Source: a bacterium
GTDB lineage: Bacteria > UBP6 > UBA1177
Direction of reading: 5' to 3'
Assembly: GCA_017405875.1 (NCBI GenBank)
Contig: JAFQZM010000040.1
Span: forward strand, 35,660 to 99,659
Length of the DNA: 64,000 nt
The translations under genes and the position numbers were made by a program. The notes beneath the pieces are model-generated. The model saw only the letters and a list, made by a program, of their open reading frames with translations, made no database searches and was not told where the DNA came from. Shown one piece after another: positions 8,587 through 17,264 of this stretch (position 1 is the stretch's first letter; each line of letters begins with the position of its first letter).

Positions 8587-10676
8587 GATTTCATTACCTC
8601 CTCTCCAAGTTGTTCTGCTCTTTCGTTGATGAGCGAATCGAGTTCCCTGCCGCCCGAAAGCGTGCTTCCGATAACGTTGCAGAAGCTTTCCTTGTCCAGA
8701 GTAAACAGCAGCGAATCACTGACAGCTTCAGCCGTCGCAGTTCTCGGAATGTTTTTGACAAGTGCCATTTCACCGAAGAAATTGCCCGGTTTCAGGACGA
8801 TGTCGAGGGTCTTGAGCGAGTTGTCGAAGCGTTCGAGATGGATGTTTCCTTCCTGAATGAGATAGAATTTGTTTCCTTCGTCGCCCTGTTTGAAAACTAC
8901 TGTTCCCGCTTTTATCTTTTCGGGTTTGAGATTTTTTATAAGATATGAAATCTGTTTCTGGCTCATGAAGGAGAATACGGAAGAAGCGAGAAGCATCTTT
9001 CCGAGGCGTATTTTGCCGGTGATTTTTTCTCTGTTTTCGGTGTTCGACGCCAGGAATTTTTCGAACCCTTCGCGGCTTATTTCAAAAACTGCGGTCTGCG
9101 TCAGCGTTATGATGCTTGCCGTGCGCGGACCTTTTTCGATAAGTGCAGTTTCGCCGAAAGAATCTCCCGTTGAAAGCGTTCCCAGAATCTTTTCCGCTCC
9201 GTTGTTTCCCGTAACGACGATTTTCGCTTTGCCGGAAACTATCGTGTAGAAGTTGTCGCCGGCGTCTCCCTGACGGACTATCGGCGAATTTTTCATGAAG
9301 CGGCGCAGTTTTATGTGCCTGCAGAGTTCGGTAAGATCTTCTTCCTTAAATTCCGCAAAAAGAGGAATTTCTTTTAAAAATCCGATTATTTCTTCTGTTG
9401 CAGGAACAGCTTTCGCCGTGATCGTTCCTGCAAGATCTCGCATTTTTACAAGCGGTGTCGCAACGACCGAACCGATGTTTCCGCAAGCAATCGCTATAAA
9501 ACCGGCGAGTGCCGCTATTGCCGGAGTTATCATGAGAAGAAGGGTAAGCGCGATGAATATTCCGGAAACTATGTCGCCGCCGGTGTATGAAGTGTAAAAA
9601 TCGGAAAAAAGGTAGCTCATCGTTGATTTTGCGACACTCCAGAAGTAGCTGTAGACAAAGTAGATCCAGACTAGTCCGAAACTTGAGAGAATCATCATAC
9701 GTTCTGTTTCGGGCGAAACTTTTTTAAGTGTGAAAACGTCTTTTATGAAGCGTTTTCTCGCATAGTTGAAGGATTTTCCGCTTCCCGGCATGAAAAAATC
9801 GACCATCATCGAAAGCGGGGAAGTGCTTATCGGCGAGAGTGCTATAAGTCCGCATGCGGTTGAGATCACGTTCATTACAGCCATCATCGGACGGGCTATT
9901 TCCAACTGCCACAGAAGAGCGGTAAGTCCCGATACTGCAAACGGAGTAAGGAGTATCATCGCATAATGCCTGAGTGCATCGGCGCGTCCTTTGCCTATTA
10001 TCTGAGCGGAAGATGCTTCGAGATAGAAAAATCCGCATTTGTTTTTAAGCGTGAGGCGCGCTGTTATGCCGTGGGCTGCAAGGTCTGCGGCGGAAAATAC
10101 TGCCGGCAGAGAGAGGATCACAAACAGAAAAACGAGGATGAAAAAGAGCGCCAGAATGTATGCCGTGCCGAGTCCTGCCGCGCCCTGCGTGATCGAAGTG
10201 AGAATGTTTACCCCTTTCAGCGAAGGTGCCAGAAATGAGATGAGCGAAAGAATAAGCATGATGACGAGAACCGGCAGAGATGTCAGGATTTTTCCCGCCA
10301 AAGCAAGAAGGGATGTGGGTTTCAGCTCTTTTTGAGCCAGCGTTTTTTCATAAAAAGCCTTTTTGTGTGCCGATTTTTTAAGACCTGCGGCACATTCCGG
10401 ATCAAGCAGATCGTTGTCGTTCAGTTTTTCGATCAGCGTTATCAGCTTGTCGAAAACCGACGTGTCACCCTTGTCCAACCTTGATGCCGTGATGTCCGCC
10501 AAAGTGTTTTTGCCGTCAAATTCAGAGAGCAGCCTCTGCTCTAAAAAATCGAGTTTCACGAAATTTCCGTCAGCTTCGGCAAAAAATACCGAGTCCGAAA
10601 ATCTTGTGACAGAGAGGTTCTTCACCGGCTTAAGCACTGTGAGTTCGGCATCGTTTCCTACAAAAGAATTTTTCAT
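8571..10676 (-). CDS. Membrane protein with PqqD-like N-terminus, M50-like core and two cyclic-nucleotide-binding domains
   Basis: A TAGGAG site precedes the ATG. Residues about 30-95 resemble a PqqD-type domain. The middle part (about 125-420) has multiple membrane segments whose arrangement recalls bacterial M50-like peptide metalloproteases, but no HExxH zinc motif is visible; the matching place reads LAAHGITARL. The C-terminal 250 residues hold two cyclic-nucleotide-binding domains, each with a phosphate-binding cassette: FGETALIEKGPRTAS and FGEMALVKNIPRTAT. The protein may sense cAMP or cGMP at the membrane and control an associated activity. A GspG-like gene follows and overlaps it. Domain calls for the nucleotide-binding part are firm; the M50 relationship is inference. 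Confidence 0.85.
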   Translation of the reverse strand: MKNSFVGNDAELTVLKPVKNLSVTRFSDSVFFAEADGNFVKLDFLEQRLLSEFDGKNTLADITASRLDKGDTSVFDKLITLIEKLNDNDLLDPECAAGLKKSAHKKAFYEKTLAQKELKPTSLLALAGKILTSLPVLVIMLILSLISFLAPSLKGVNILTSITQGAAGLGTAYILALFFILVFLFVILSLPAVFSAADLAAHGITARLTLKNKCGFFYLEASSAQIIGKGRADALRHYAMILLTPFAVSGLTALLWQLEIARPMMAVMNVISTACGLIALSPISTSPLSMMVDFFMPGSGKSFNYARKRFIKDVFTLKKVSPETERMMILSSFGLVWIYFVYSYFWSVAKSTMSYLFSDFYTSYTGGDIVSGIFIALTLLLMITPAIAALAGFIAIACGNIGSVVATPLVKMRDLAGTITAKAVPATEEIIGFLKEIPLFAEFKEEDLTELCRHIKLRRFMKNSPIVRQGDAGDNFYTIVSGKAKIVVTGNNGAEKILGTLSTGDSFGETALIEKGPRTASIITLTQTAVFEISREGFEKFLASNTENREKITGKIRLGKMLLASSVFSFMSQKQISYLIKNLKPEKIKAGTVVFKQGDEGNKFYLIQEGNIHLERFDNSLKTLDIVLKPGNFFGEMALVKNIPRTATAEAVSDSLLFTLDKESFCNVIGSTLSGGRELDSLINERAEQLGEEVMKSCSRK

Positions 10677-11001
10677 TGTGCAAACTCCTATTCAAAACAG
10701 AATGCCTTAAATGATATTAAATTAACCGTAGATATGCCATTTTTTTTGTAAAATTAATGAAAAAATTCATTTTTTCAGTTGAAATTTAATTTTTATCAGT
10801 TATTATTGAACGTTCTATCACGTGGGGGGACCTCAATCGGATTTCCGGTTTTGACCGTTAGGTGCATTTCGGTTTTTTCCCCGACAGCGTTTTTTAACGC
10901 TTCTTAGGTTCTTTTTTCAATATAAATATCTGAATTATATTTTTGAAATGCGTCCCCTCAATCCCTGTGTTGTTTTTTTGCAATTTTTCCGGAAACTGGT
11001 T
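10677..11001. other. 325-base intergenic stretch without a gene
   Basis: The stretch lies upstream of the cyclic-nucleotide-binding membrane gene and downstream of nadA. It is AT-rich near the membrane gene, which fits a promoter for it. A perfect 6-bp hairpin with a T4 loop (AGCGTT...AACGCT) is at 10886-10901, and a run of six G is near 10823. I see no credible open frame or known RNA. Confidence 0.6.
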
Positions 11002-11916
11002 TCAGCCGAGTTCGATCATTTTGTCGATGCAGCGGCGCGCTTTTTCGATCGTCCCGCTGTCGAGTATGATTTCTTCTCCGCCTCTGCCGCGGACTGCGTT
11101 GTAAAGGTCTACCAAAGTGGTGGCTTTCATGTTCTGGCAGATGAGATTCTGTGAAAGCGGATAGAAGTTTTTGTCGGGAAATTCGAATGAAAGATGTTCG
11201 CAAATGCTGATTTCGGTGCCGATGATGAATTCAGATTTGTCCGATTTTCTCGCAAAATCCATGATCCCGGATGTTGAGCCGATATAGTCTGCGAGTTCGG
11301 TGACTTCGGGTTTGCATTCGGGATGAACGAGAACAAGCGCATTAGGATGAGCCGCTTTCGCTTTGTGGACGCTGTCAGCCGAGATTTTTGCATGTGTCGG
11401 GCAGCCGCCGTTTAAAAGTTTTATGTTCTTTTCAGGCACCTGTTTCGCGACGAATGCACCCAGATTGCAGTCCGGAATGAAAAGAATATTTTTGTTTTCG
11501 AGTTTTTTCACGATTTTTACTGCCGAAGATGAGGTTACGCAGACATCGCATATCGTTTTGAGCGAAGTCGTCGTGTTGATGTAGGCAACGACGGTGTAGT
11601 CGGGATACTGTTTTTTCACTTCGGAAATTATATCTTTGTCCATCTGCTCCGCCATCGGACATCCCGCGGTCGGATTTGCGAGATAAACCGTTTTTTCGGG
11701 GGAAAGCAATTTAACCGTTTCAGCCATAAAACGCACTCCGCACATAACGACAGTTTTCTGCGGAGCGTCCTTCGCCTTAACGCTGAGCTGAAAGGAATCG
11801 CCTGTAAAATCGGCAACTTCCGTGATCTCTCTTGCCTGATAGCTGTGGGCTAATACGCAGACATCATTCTCTTTTTTGATTCGCAGGATCTCCTGCTGAA
11901 GTTCGCAGATATTCAT
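11002..11916 (-). CDS. nadA: Quinolinate synthase
   Basis: NadA condenses iminoaspartate with dihydroxyacetone phosphate to give quinolinate, the precursor of NAD, using an oxygen-sensitive [4Fe-4S] cluster. The product (304 aa) has the family motifs CGVRFMAET, VTSSSAV and VHPEC. Cys86 (AGCPMAE), Cys172 (GGCPTH) and Cys260 (LICQNMK) have the spacing of the three cluster ligands. The start is fixed by AAGGAG seven bases before the ATG. The gene begins 3 bases after the hydE stop, so the two are almost certainly co-transcribed. The partner enzyme nadB is on the same strand about 45 kb away in this window. Confidence 0.97.
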   Translation of the reverse strand: MNICELQQEILRIKKENDVCVLAHSYQAREITEVADFTGDSFQLSVKAKDAPQKTVVMCGVRFMAETVKLLSPEKTVYLANPTAGCPMAEQMDKDIISEVKKQYPDYTVVAYINTTTSLKTICDVCVTSSSAVKIVKKLENKNILFIPDCNLGAFVAKQVPEKNIKLLNGGCPTHAKISADSVHKAKAAHPNALVLVHPECKPEVTELADYIGSTSGIMDFARKSDKSEFIIGTEISICEHLSFEFPDKNFYPLSQNLICQNMKATTLVDLYNAVRGRGGEEIILDSGTIEKARRCIDKMIELG

Positions 11917-11919
11917 TTT

Positions 11920-12972
11920 TCAACTCCTTTTGACGTTTCCAATATCGGTGACGATGTGATAACCGGCGTTTTTTACGCGCATTTCCAGGCATCCGCGGCA
12001 CTGCGCCGATTCTTCGCCCGTGCATATTTTGTTTTCGTATAAATCGTAAAGTTTCCGCACCGAAACCGGTGAAAGGTTGGGCATGACGACATTTGCACCT
12101 GCTTTTAAGCCGAGTTCGCGCCCCTGCGGATGGATCGTTCCGAGAGCAGTCGTTGCCGGAAGAAGGGCGTGCGGGAACATTAGGCGCAGGATCGAAACCA
12201 TTCTTAAAACAAGGGTAAGTTCACCCTGCTTTTTATCGGCAAACGGCGTTTTTTCGTGCGGAATGAAAGGGCCGATCCCGATCATGTCAGGGTCTAATTC
12301 CTGCAGAAAACGGAGGTCTGCGACAAGATTTTTTGTTGTTTGAAACGGAGAGCCCACCATAAAGCCTGAACCGACCTGATAACCGATTTCCTTGAGGTCG
12401 AAAAGGCATCTTTTCCTGTTTTCAGGCGAGAGTTCTGCCGGATGGATTTTGTGATAATGCCCGTTATCGGCAGTTTCGTGACGCAGAAGATAGCGGTTTG
12501 CCCCCGCATCGAACAACTTTTGATAACTTTCGCGCGACTTTTCGCCCAAAGAAAGTGTTATCGCGACATCCGGAAAGTTTTTCCTGATATCTGCAACGAT
12601 TGCGCACATTCTTTCGTCGTTGAAATAAAGGTCTTCGCCGCCCTGAAGAACGAAAGTGCGGAAGCCGAGAGAGTAACCTTCGCGGCAGCACTCCATGATT
12701 TCTTCTTCAGTGAGCCTGTATCTCGTCGCGCTTGTGTTGCTGCGCCTTATTCCGCAGTAGTAGCAGTTGTTGCGGCAGTAATTTGTCATTTCGATAAGTC
12801 CGCGCAGATAAACGGCGTCACCGTAAACTCTTCTGCGAACTTTGTCGGCCGCAGTTCCGAGAGGTTCAGTCGCCTCTTCGCAGTCGATAAGAGTTGCCAG
12901 AGCTTCGTCTGAGAGATTTTTTTCGTCTCTGAGTTTTGCAATAAGTTCCGTGATTTCGGGCATTGTCGTCAT
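11920..12972 (-). CDS. hydE: Radical SAM protein HydE, [FeFe]-hydrogenase maturase
   Basis: HydE is a radical SAM enzyme that helps build the diiron subcluster of [FeFe]-hydrogenase. The radical SAM cluster motif is Cys66-x3-Cys70-x2-Cys73 (CRNNCYYC) within the family signature VYLRGLIEMTNYCRNNCYYC. A second C-terminal cluster motif, C-x7-C-x2-C (CTGEESAQCRGC), is also typical of HydE and separates it from biotin synthase. I chose the ATG at 12972, preceded by GGAGGAG; the open frame extends further upstream. hydF, hydG and the hydrogenase itself are not in this window. It is followed directly by nadA. The gene implies hydrogen metabolism under anaerobic conditions. Confidence 0.93.
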   Translation of the reverse strand: MTTMPEITELIAKLRDEKNLSDEALATLIDCEEATEPLGTAADKVRRRVYGDAVYLRGLIEMTNYCRNNCYYCGIRRSNTSATRYRLTEEEIMECCREGYSLGFRTFVLQGGEDLYFNDERMCAIVADIRKNFPDVAITLSLGEKSRESYQKLFDAGANRYLLRHETADNGHYHKIHPAELSPENRKRCLFDLKEIGYQVGSGFMVGSPFQTTKNLVADLRFLQELDPDMIGIGPFIPHEKTPFADKKQGELTLVLRMVSILRLMFPHALLPATTALGTIHPQGRELGLKAGANVVMPNLSPVSVRKLYDLYENKICTGEESAQCRGCLEMRVKNAGYHIVTDIGNVKRS

Positions 12973-13111
12973 TTCTCCTCCATGAGCCGAAAACCGACAG
13001 TTTTTTATCACTGAGGCGGCAATTCGTCAAGATTCGGCGGCGGCAAGTTTTCTTGCTTTAACCCTGTATGCCTGCTAAAAAACGGTGTTGGTCAGACTTC
13101 GGCAGAAAGGG

Positions 13112-14461
13112 ATGAAATCAGGTTTTTACAAACGAGTTCTCGGAATAGCAGTTCCGATTGCGATCCACAATCTTATGATTTCAGCCATAAATATGGCGGA
13201 TGTCTTCATGGTGGGGCAGCTCGGCGAAGAGGCTATCGCGGCTCTGGGAATAAGCAACCAGCTCATGTTTCTATTGATCCTCTTTCTTTTCGGAATGGGA
13301 AGCGGCGGTCAGATCTTCGTTTCGCAGTTCTACGGAAAAGGAGATCTGCTCAATCTGCGGCGCGTCATGGGTGTGATCTTAGGGCTTGGAATATGCGTTT
13401 CGCTCGCCGCTTTTGTCGGGGCTAGATTTTTTCCCGAAGCGATCGTCGGCTTGTTTTCAAACGACGCACCGGTCGTAAAATACGCCTGCGAATACCTGAA
13501 AATCGTTTCGTGGAGCTACATTTTTACCGCAGTATCATTCATCTATCAGGTCGTTCTGAGAAGCACCGACAGTCCGCGCCTTCCGGTCTATTCGTGTGCT
13601 CTGGCGCTTGTCATAAACGTATTTTTCAACTGGATTCTGATTTTCGGACACTTCGGTTTTCCTGCGATGGGAATTCAGGGCGCCGCGATTGCGACACTTA
13701 TTGCCCGAGTTGCCGAAATTGTTTTCACTCTTGCCTATGCCTACATCAGAAACCTTGCTGCCGCGGCTAGATTCAGTGAGCTTGTAAGCGCGAAAAAAGA
13801 TCTTTTGAAACAGCTTTTTGTTACTGCAGTGCCGGTTTTCTTCAATGAGATGACCTGGGCTCTCGGTATTCTGGCGCTAAACTGGATCTACGCGAAACTG
13901 GGAACGGAATCTATCGCCGCGCTCAATATTTCCGACAGCGTGACAAAACTTTTCTTTGCAGCATTCATCGGAATCGGAAACGCCGGAGCGGTTGTTCTCG
14001 GGCACGACATCGGAGCGTGTGTCGAAACTGAAAAAGTTTGGCACACATCGGTGAGACTCGTCAAACTTTCTATCTCGACAGGCGTTTTTCTGTCGATTCT
14101 ACTTCTTCTCTTCATGAATCCGATTCTTTCCGTTTACAACATATCTGAAAGCGTTTACGATCTCGCCTACAAAAGCACTCTTGTCTGGATATTCTTCCTG
14201 CCTATAGTTGCGTTCAATAACCTCAATATCGTCGGCATCTTACGCAGCGGCGGCGACACGAAGGCTGCGTTTCTCATCGATGTCGGCGCGCTCTGGCTCG
14301 TCTCAGTCCCCGTTTCTTTTGCCGGAGCTGTGGCATTCGGTCTTCCGCTTTACTGGGTCCTCCTCCTCGGAAAAATCGAGGAAGCCATAAAATTCGGCTG
14401 GGGCTTCAAACGCTACATCTCGAAAAAATGGATCAAAAATCTGGTTCGGGAACTGAACTGA
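13112..14461 (+). CDS. MATE-family multidrug/metabolite exporter
   Basis: The product of about 449 aa is a 12-segment membrane protein. It has typical MATE features near the N-terminus: the segment IAVPIAIHNLMISAINMADV, the motif MVGQLGEEAIAALGISNQ, and a related repeat in the second half (LNISDSVTKLFFAAFIGIGNAGAVVLGH). MATE proteins export cationic drugs or metabolites in exchange for sodium or protons. The start is uncertain: the ATG at 13112 has AAAGGG directly before it, while in-frame GTG (13085) and TTG codons lie upstream. It lies divergent to hydE. The substrate is unknown. Confidence 0.93.
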   Translation: MKSGFYKRVLGIAVPIAIHNLMISAINMADVFMVGQLGEEAIAALGISNQLMFLLILFLFGMGSGGQIFVSQFYGKGDLLNLRRVMGVILGLGICVSLAAFVGARFFPEAIVGLFSNDAPVVKYACEYLKIVSWSYIFTAVSFIYQVVLRSTDSPRLPVYSCALALVINVFFNWILIFGHFGFPAMGIQGAAIATLIARVAEIVFTLAYAYIRNLAAAARFSELVSAKKDLLKQLFVTAVPVFFNEMTWALGILALNWIYAKLGTESIAALNISDSVTKLFFAAFIGIGNAGAVVLGHDIGACVETEKVWHTSVRLVKLSISTGVFLSILLLLFMNPILSVYNISESVYDLAYKSTLVWIFFLPIVAFNNLNIVGILRSGGDTKAAFLIDVGALWLVSVPVSFAGAVAFGLPLYWVLLLGKIEEAIKFGWGFKRYISKKWIKNLVRELN

Positions 14462-14487
14462 AAATTTGCAGAAAAGTGATTTTTTCC

Positions 14488-14517
14488 TTGCCATGAAAAA
14501 ATTTTTTTCTATATATT
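14488..14517 (+). promoter_or_regulatory. Predicted promoter of the DUF1846 gene
   Basis: TTGCCA (14488-14493) and TATATT (14512-14517) are separated by 18 bases, in the gap between the MATE gene and the next ATG at 14575. Confidence 0.5.
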
Positions 14518-14574
14518 GAATCCCGTTTCAGAGTTTTTTTGAGTTGCAGCTTTAGACGAAAAACGGGGGCAAAA

Positions 14575-16092
14575 ATGGTCTTTAAAATCGGGTTCGACAA
14601 CGAAAAGTATCTTCAGGAGCAGTCGCGCGAAATCTTAGAGCGCGTGAAGATGTTCAACAACAAACTTTATCTCGAGTTCGGCGGCAAAATCATGTACGAC
14701 TACCATGCTGCGCGCGTTCTGCCGGGCTTTGATCCGAACGTAAAGATGCGTCTTCTGCAGATGATCAAGGACGATGCCGAAGTCATCATGTGCATCTACG
14801 CCGGCGATATCGAAAAAAGAAAGATCCGCGCCGATTTCGGTGTTTCTTACGATGCCGACACAATGCGGACGATCGACGATTTTACCGACCGCGGCGTTAC
14901 GGTGAGAGCTGTTGTCATCACGCGCTACAACGGTCAGCCTGCTGCAGAGGCTTTCAAAAACAAGCTCGAGAGGCGCGGCGTAAAAGTTTACACTCACGGC
15001 TTTACAAAAGGTTATCCGACCGATGTCGATACGATCGTAAGTCCTGAAGGTTACGGCAAAAACGCCTTTATCGAAACTGAAAAACCGATAGTTGTCGTCA
15101 CTGGCCCGGGCCCCGGCAGCGGAAAATTTGCGACTTGTCTGAGTCAGCTTTACCACGAAAATCAGCGCGGTGTTAAGGCCGGATATGCAAAGTTCGAGAC
15201 TTTCCCGATCTGGAGTCTGCCGCTCAAGCACCTTGTCAACGTTGCGTACGAATCGGCGACATGCGACCTCAAAGACGTCAACATGATGGACAACTTCCAT
15301 TACGAGGCTTACGGCGAAGTTGCGGTCAACTACAACCGTGACCTTGAAGCGTTCCCGCTTGTAAAAAGGATAATCGAGAAAATCACCGGGCAGCCTTCAG
15401 TTTACAAATCTCCAACCGACATGGGTGTCAACCGCGCAGGTTTCGGCATAATCGACGACGAGGCGGTTCAGGAGGCTTCAAAGCAGGAGATCATCCGCAG
15501 ATACTACCGCTATGCATGCGACTATGCTCTTGGAATTGCCAGTGAAGAAACGGCGCAACGGGCTGAAATGATTATGAAAAATATCGGTGCAAAACCTTCG
15601 GACAGGCTCGTTTCGGAGTATGCGAAAAAGGCTGCTTTCGATGCAAAAACCAACAATAAAGGAAATGAAGGAGTTTATTCCGGCGCCGCGATCGAACTCA
15701 AAAACGGCGAATTCGTTACCGGCAGCAACTCGCCTTTCCTTCATGCAGCTTCGGCTATGGTTCTCAATGCAATCAAAAAACTTGCCGGAATTCCTAAGGA
15801 AATCCCGCTTATTCCGAACCACATCACCGAGATGGTCGCTCACCTGAAGCAGAATATTTTCATGCGTGGCAATGTAAGTTTGGATCTGGAAGAGACTTTG
15901 ATCGCACTTGCGATAAGCGCGGTTTACAACCCGTCAGCCGCTTTTGCAATGGAAAAACTCAAAGATCTGCGCGGCTGTGAAGTTCATCTGACCCACATTC
16001 CGACTCCGGGAGATGAGATGGGCTTAAGAAAACTGGGCGTAAATGTCACGAGTGAACCCGAATTTGCGACAAACCACCTTGTAAATGCGTAA
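14575..16092 (+). CDS. DUF1846 family protein
   Basis: The protein (505 aa) matches the DUF1846 family along its full length. It begins with the typical FKIGFDNEKYL and contains a glycine-rich nucleotide-binding-like loop, VTGPGPGSGKFATCLSQLYH. I placed the start at the ATG after GGGGGC, because the family N-terminus begins there. Family members are cytosolic and widespread in anaerobes, and structures show a nucleotide-binding-like fold, but the biochemical role is not established to my knowledge. The stop lies 7 bases before the chosen start of the next gene, which suggests an operon. Confidence 0.9.
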   Translation: MVFKIGFDNEKYLQEQSREILERVKMFNNKLYLEFGGKIMYDYHAARVLPGFDPNVKMRLLQMIKDDAEVIMCIYAGDIEKRKIRADFGVSYDADTMRTIDDFTDRGVTVRAVVITRYNGQPAAEAFKNKLERRGVKVYTHGFTKGYPTDVDTIVSPEGYGKNAFIETEKPIVVVTGPGPGSGKFATCLSQLYHENQRGVKAGYAKFETFPIWSLPLKHLVNVAYESATCDLKDVNMMDNFHYEAYGEVAVNYNRDLEAFPLVKRIIEKITGQPSVYKSPTDMGVNRAGFGIIDDEAVQEASKQEIIRRYYRYACDYALGIASEETAQRAEMIMKNIGAKPSDRLVSEYAKKAAFDAKTNNKGNEGVYSGAAIELKNGEFVTGSNSPFLHAASAMVLNAIKKLAGIPKEIPLIPNHITEMVAHLKQNIFMRGNVSLDLEETLIALAISAVYNPSAAFAMEKLKDLRGCEVHLTHIPTPGDEMGLRKLGVNVTSEPEFATNHLVNA

Positions 16093-16099
16093 AAACACT

Positions 16100-17206
16100 A
16101 TGGAAATAAAATTTTTAGATCTCAAAAAGCAGTATTCTCTGCTCAAAAACGAAATCGATCCGGCTGTGCAGGCTGTTTTTGCCGAAGCCGACTTCATAAA
16201 AGGGGCTGAAGTTAAAAAATTTGAGGCTGATTTTGCGGCTTATTGCGGCGCAAGTCACTATATTTCCTGTGGAAACGGAACTGATGCGCTGAGTGCGCTC
16301 ATTAAAGTCCACGATTTTCCTTTCAAAAGTGAAGTGATCCTTCCTGCAAACACTTTCGTTGCGACTGCCGAAGCGGTCATTTCAAACGGTCTGAAACCGG
16401 TTTTTGCAGACATAAAAGAAGATTTTACGATTTTACCTGAAAGTGTTGAATCTTTAATAAACACAAATACTTGTGCAATTATTGCAGTTCATCTTTACGG
16501 GCATCCTGCCGATATGGAACCTCTTAAAAAAATCGCTGAAAAACATAATTTGAAACTTTTCGAGGATGCGGCTCAGGCTCACGGCGCGACTTACCGCGGA
16601 AAAAAGGTCGGAACTTTGGCTGACGGCGCAGGTTTCAGTTTTTATCCGGGAAAAGTTCTGGGCGCTGCGGGAGATGCCGGAGCGATAATGCTGAATGACG
16701 ACGATCTCACCGAAAAAGCGCGCAAATTCTGTAACCACGGAAGATCACAAAAGTATTTTCACGAGTTTGCCGGTATAAACTCAAGAATGGATACTCTTCA
16801 GGCGGCAGTCCTCAATATCAAGCTGAAACATCTTGACGAGTGGATTGCGGCAAGAAATGCAGTCGCAAAAATGTATGTTGAGCAGTTTTCCGGTGTTTCG
16901 GAAATCGTTCTTCCCAAAATACATCCTGAAACCCTGGACGCTTGGCACTTGTTTGTCATAAAAACCGAAAAACGTGATAACCTGCGGGAATATTTGAAAA
17001 ATTCAGGCATTGAAACCGGCATTCACTATCCGCTTTCTCTGCCGGAGCAGCCTGTTTTTGCCGAACATTTGAATTACAGCCGCAACTACCGCGCAGTCAA
17101 AGAATCCAAAACTCTTCTTTCGCTTCCGATAGGCGAACATTTAGGCGTTGAAGAAGTCACTTTTGTCGCTGAAAAAATAAAGGAATTCTTCGCGAAAAAT
17201 ATCTGA
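16100..17206 (+). CDS. DegT/DnrJ/EryC1/StrS-family sugar aminotransferase
   Basis: These PLP enzymes transfer an amino group to keto-sugars of nucleotide sugars used for surface polysaccharides. The start FLDLKKQYSLLKNEID is the usual family beginning, which favours the ATG at 16100 over one at 16085. GTDALSALI, HLYGHPADM, EDAAQAHGA and FSFYPGKVLGAAGDAG are visible; the last contains the PLP-binding lysine. Length (368 aa) is normal. No ribosome site is seen, so translation may be coupled to the upstream DUF1846 gene. The sugar substrate cannot be named. Confidence 0.94.
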   Translation: MEIKFLDLKKQYSLLKNEIDPAVQAVFAEADFIKGAEVKKFEADFAAYCGASHYISCGNGTDALSALIKVHDFPFKSEVILPANTFVATAEAVISNGLKPVFADIKEDFTILPESVESLINTNTCAIIAVHLYGHPADMEPLKKIAEKHNLKLFEDAAQAHGATYRGKKVGTLADGAGFSFYPGKVLGAAGDAGAIMLNDDDLTEKARKFCNHGRSQKYFHEFAGINSRMDTLQAAVLNIKLKHLDEWIAARNAVAKMYVEQFSGVSEIVLPKIHPETLDAWHLFVIKTEKRDNLREYLKNSGIETGIHYPLSLPEQPVFAEHLNYSRNYRAVKESKTLLSLPIGEHLGVEEVTFVAEKIKEFFAKNI

Positions 17207-17210
17207 AAAA

Positions 17211-17234
17211 GGTACGGCTGTGTAGATTCGTACC
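17211..17234 (+). terminator. Possible terminator after the aminotransferase gene
   Basis: GGTACG (17211-17216) and CGTACC (17229-17234) form a perfect 6-bp stem with a 12-base loop a few bases after the stop, followed by a short T-rich stretch. A second small hairpin (AGCC/GGCT, near 17252-17264) may serve the opposite gene. Confidence 0.4.
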
Positions 17235-17264
17235 ACGTTTGTTTAATAAAATCAGCCGGATTGG

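Noticed and set aside
8571..10676. Active M50 zinc protease
   Set aside because: No HExxH motif is present at the expected place, so only an M50-like membrane layout is claimed.
10886..10901. AGCGTT-TTTT-AACGCT hairpin as the nadA terminator
   Set aside because: It is 100 bases past the nadA stop and is not followed by T on the minus strand.
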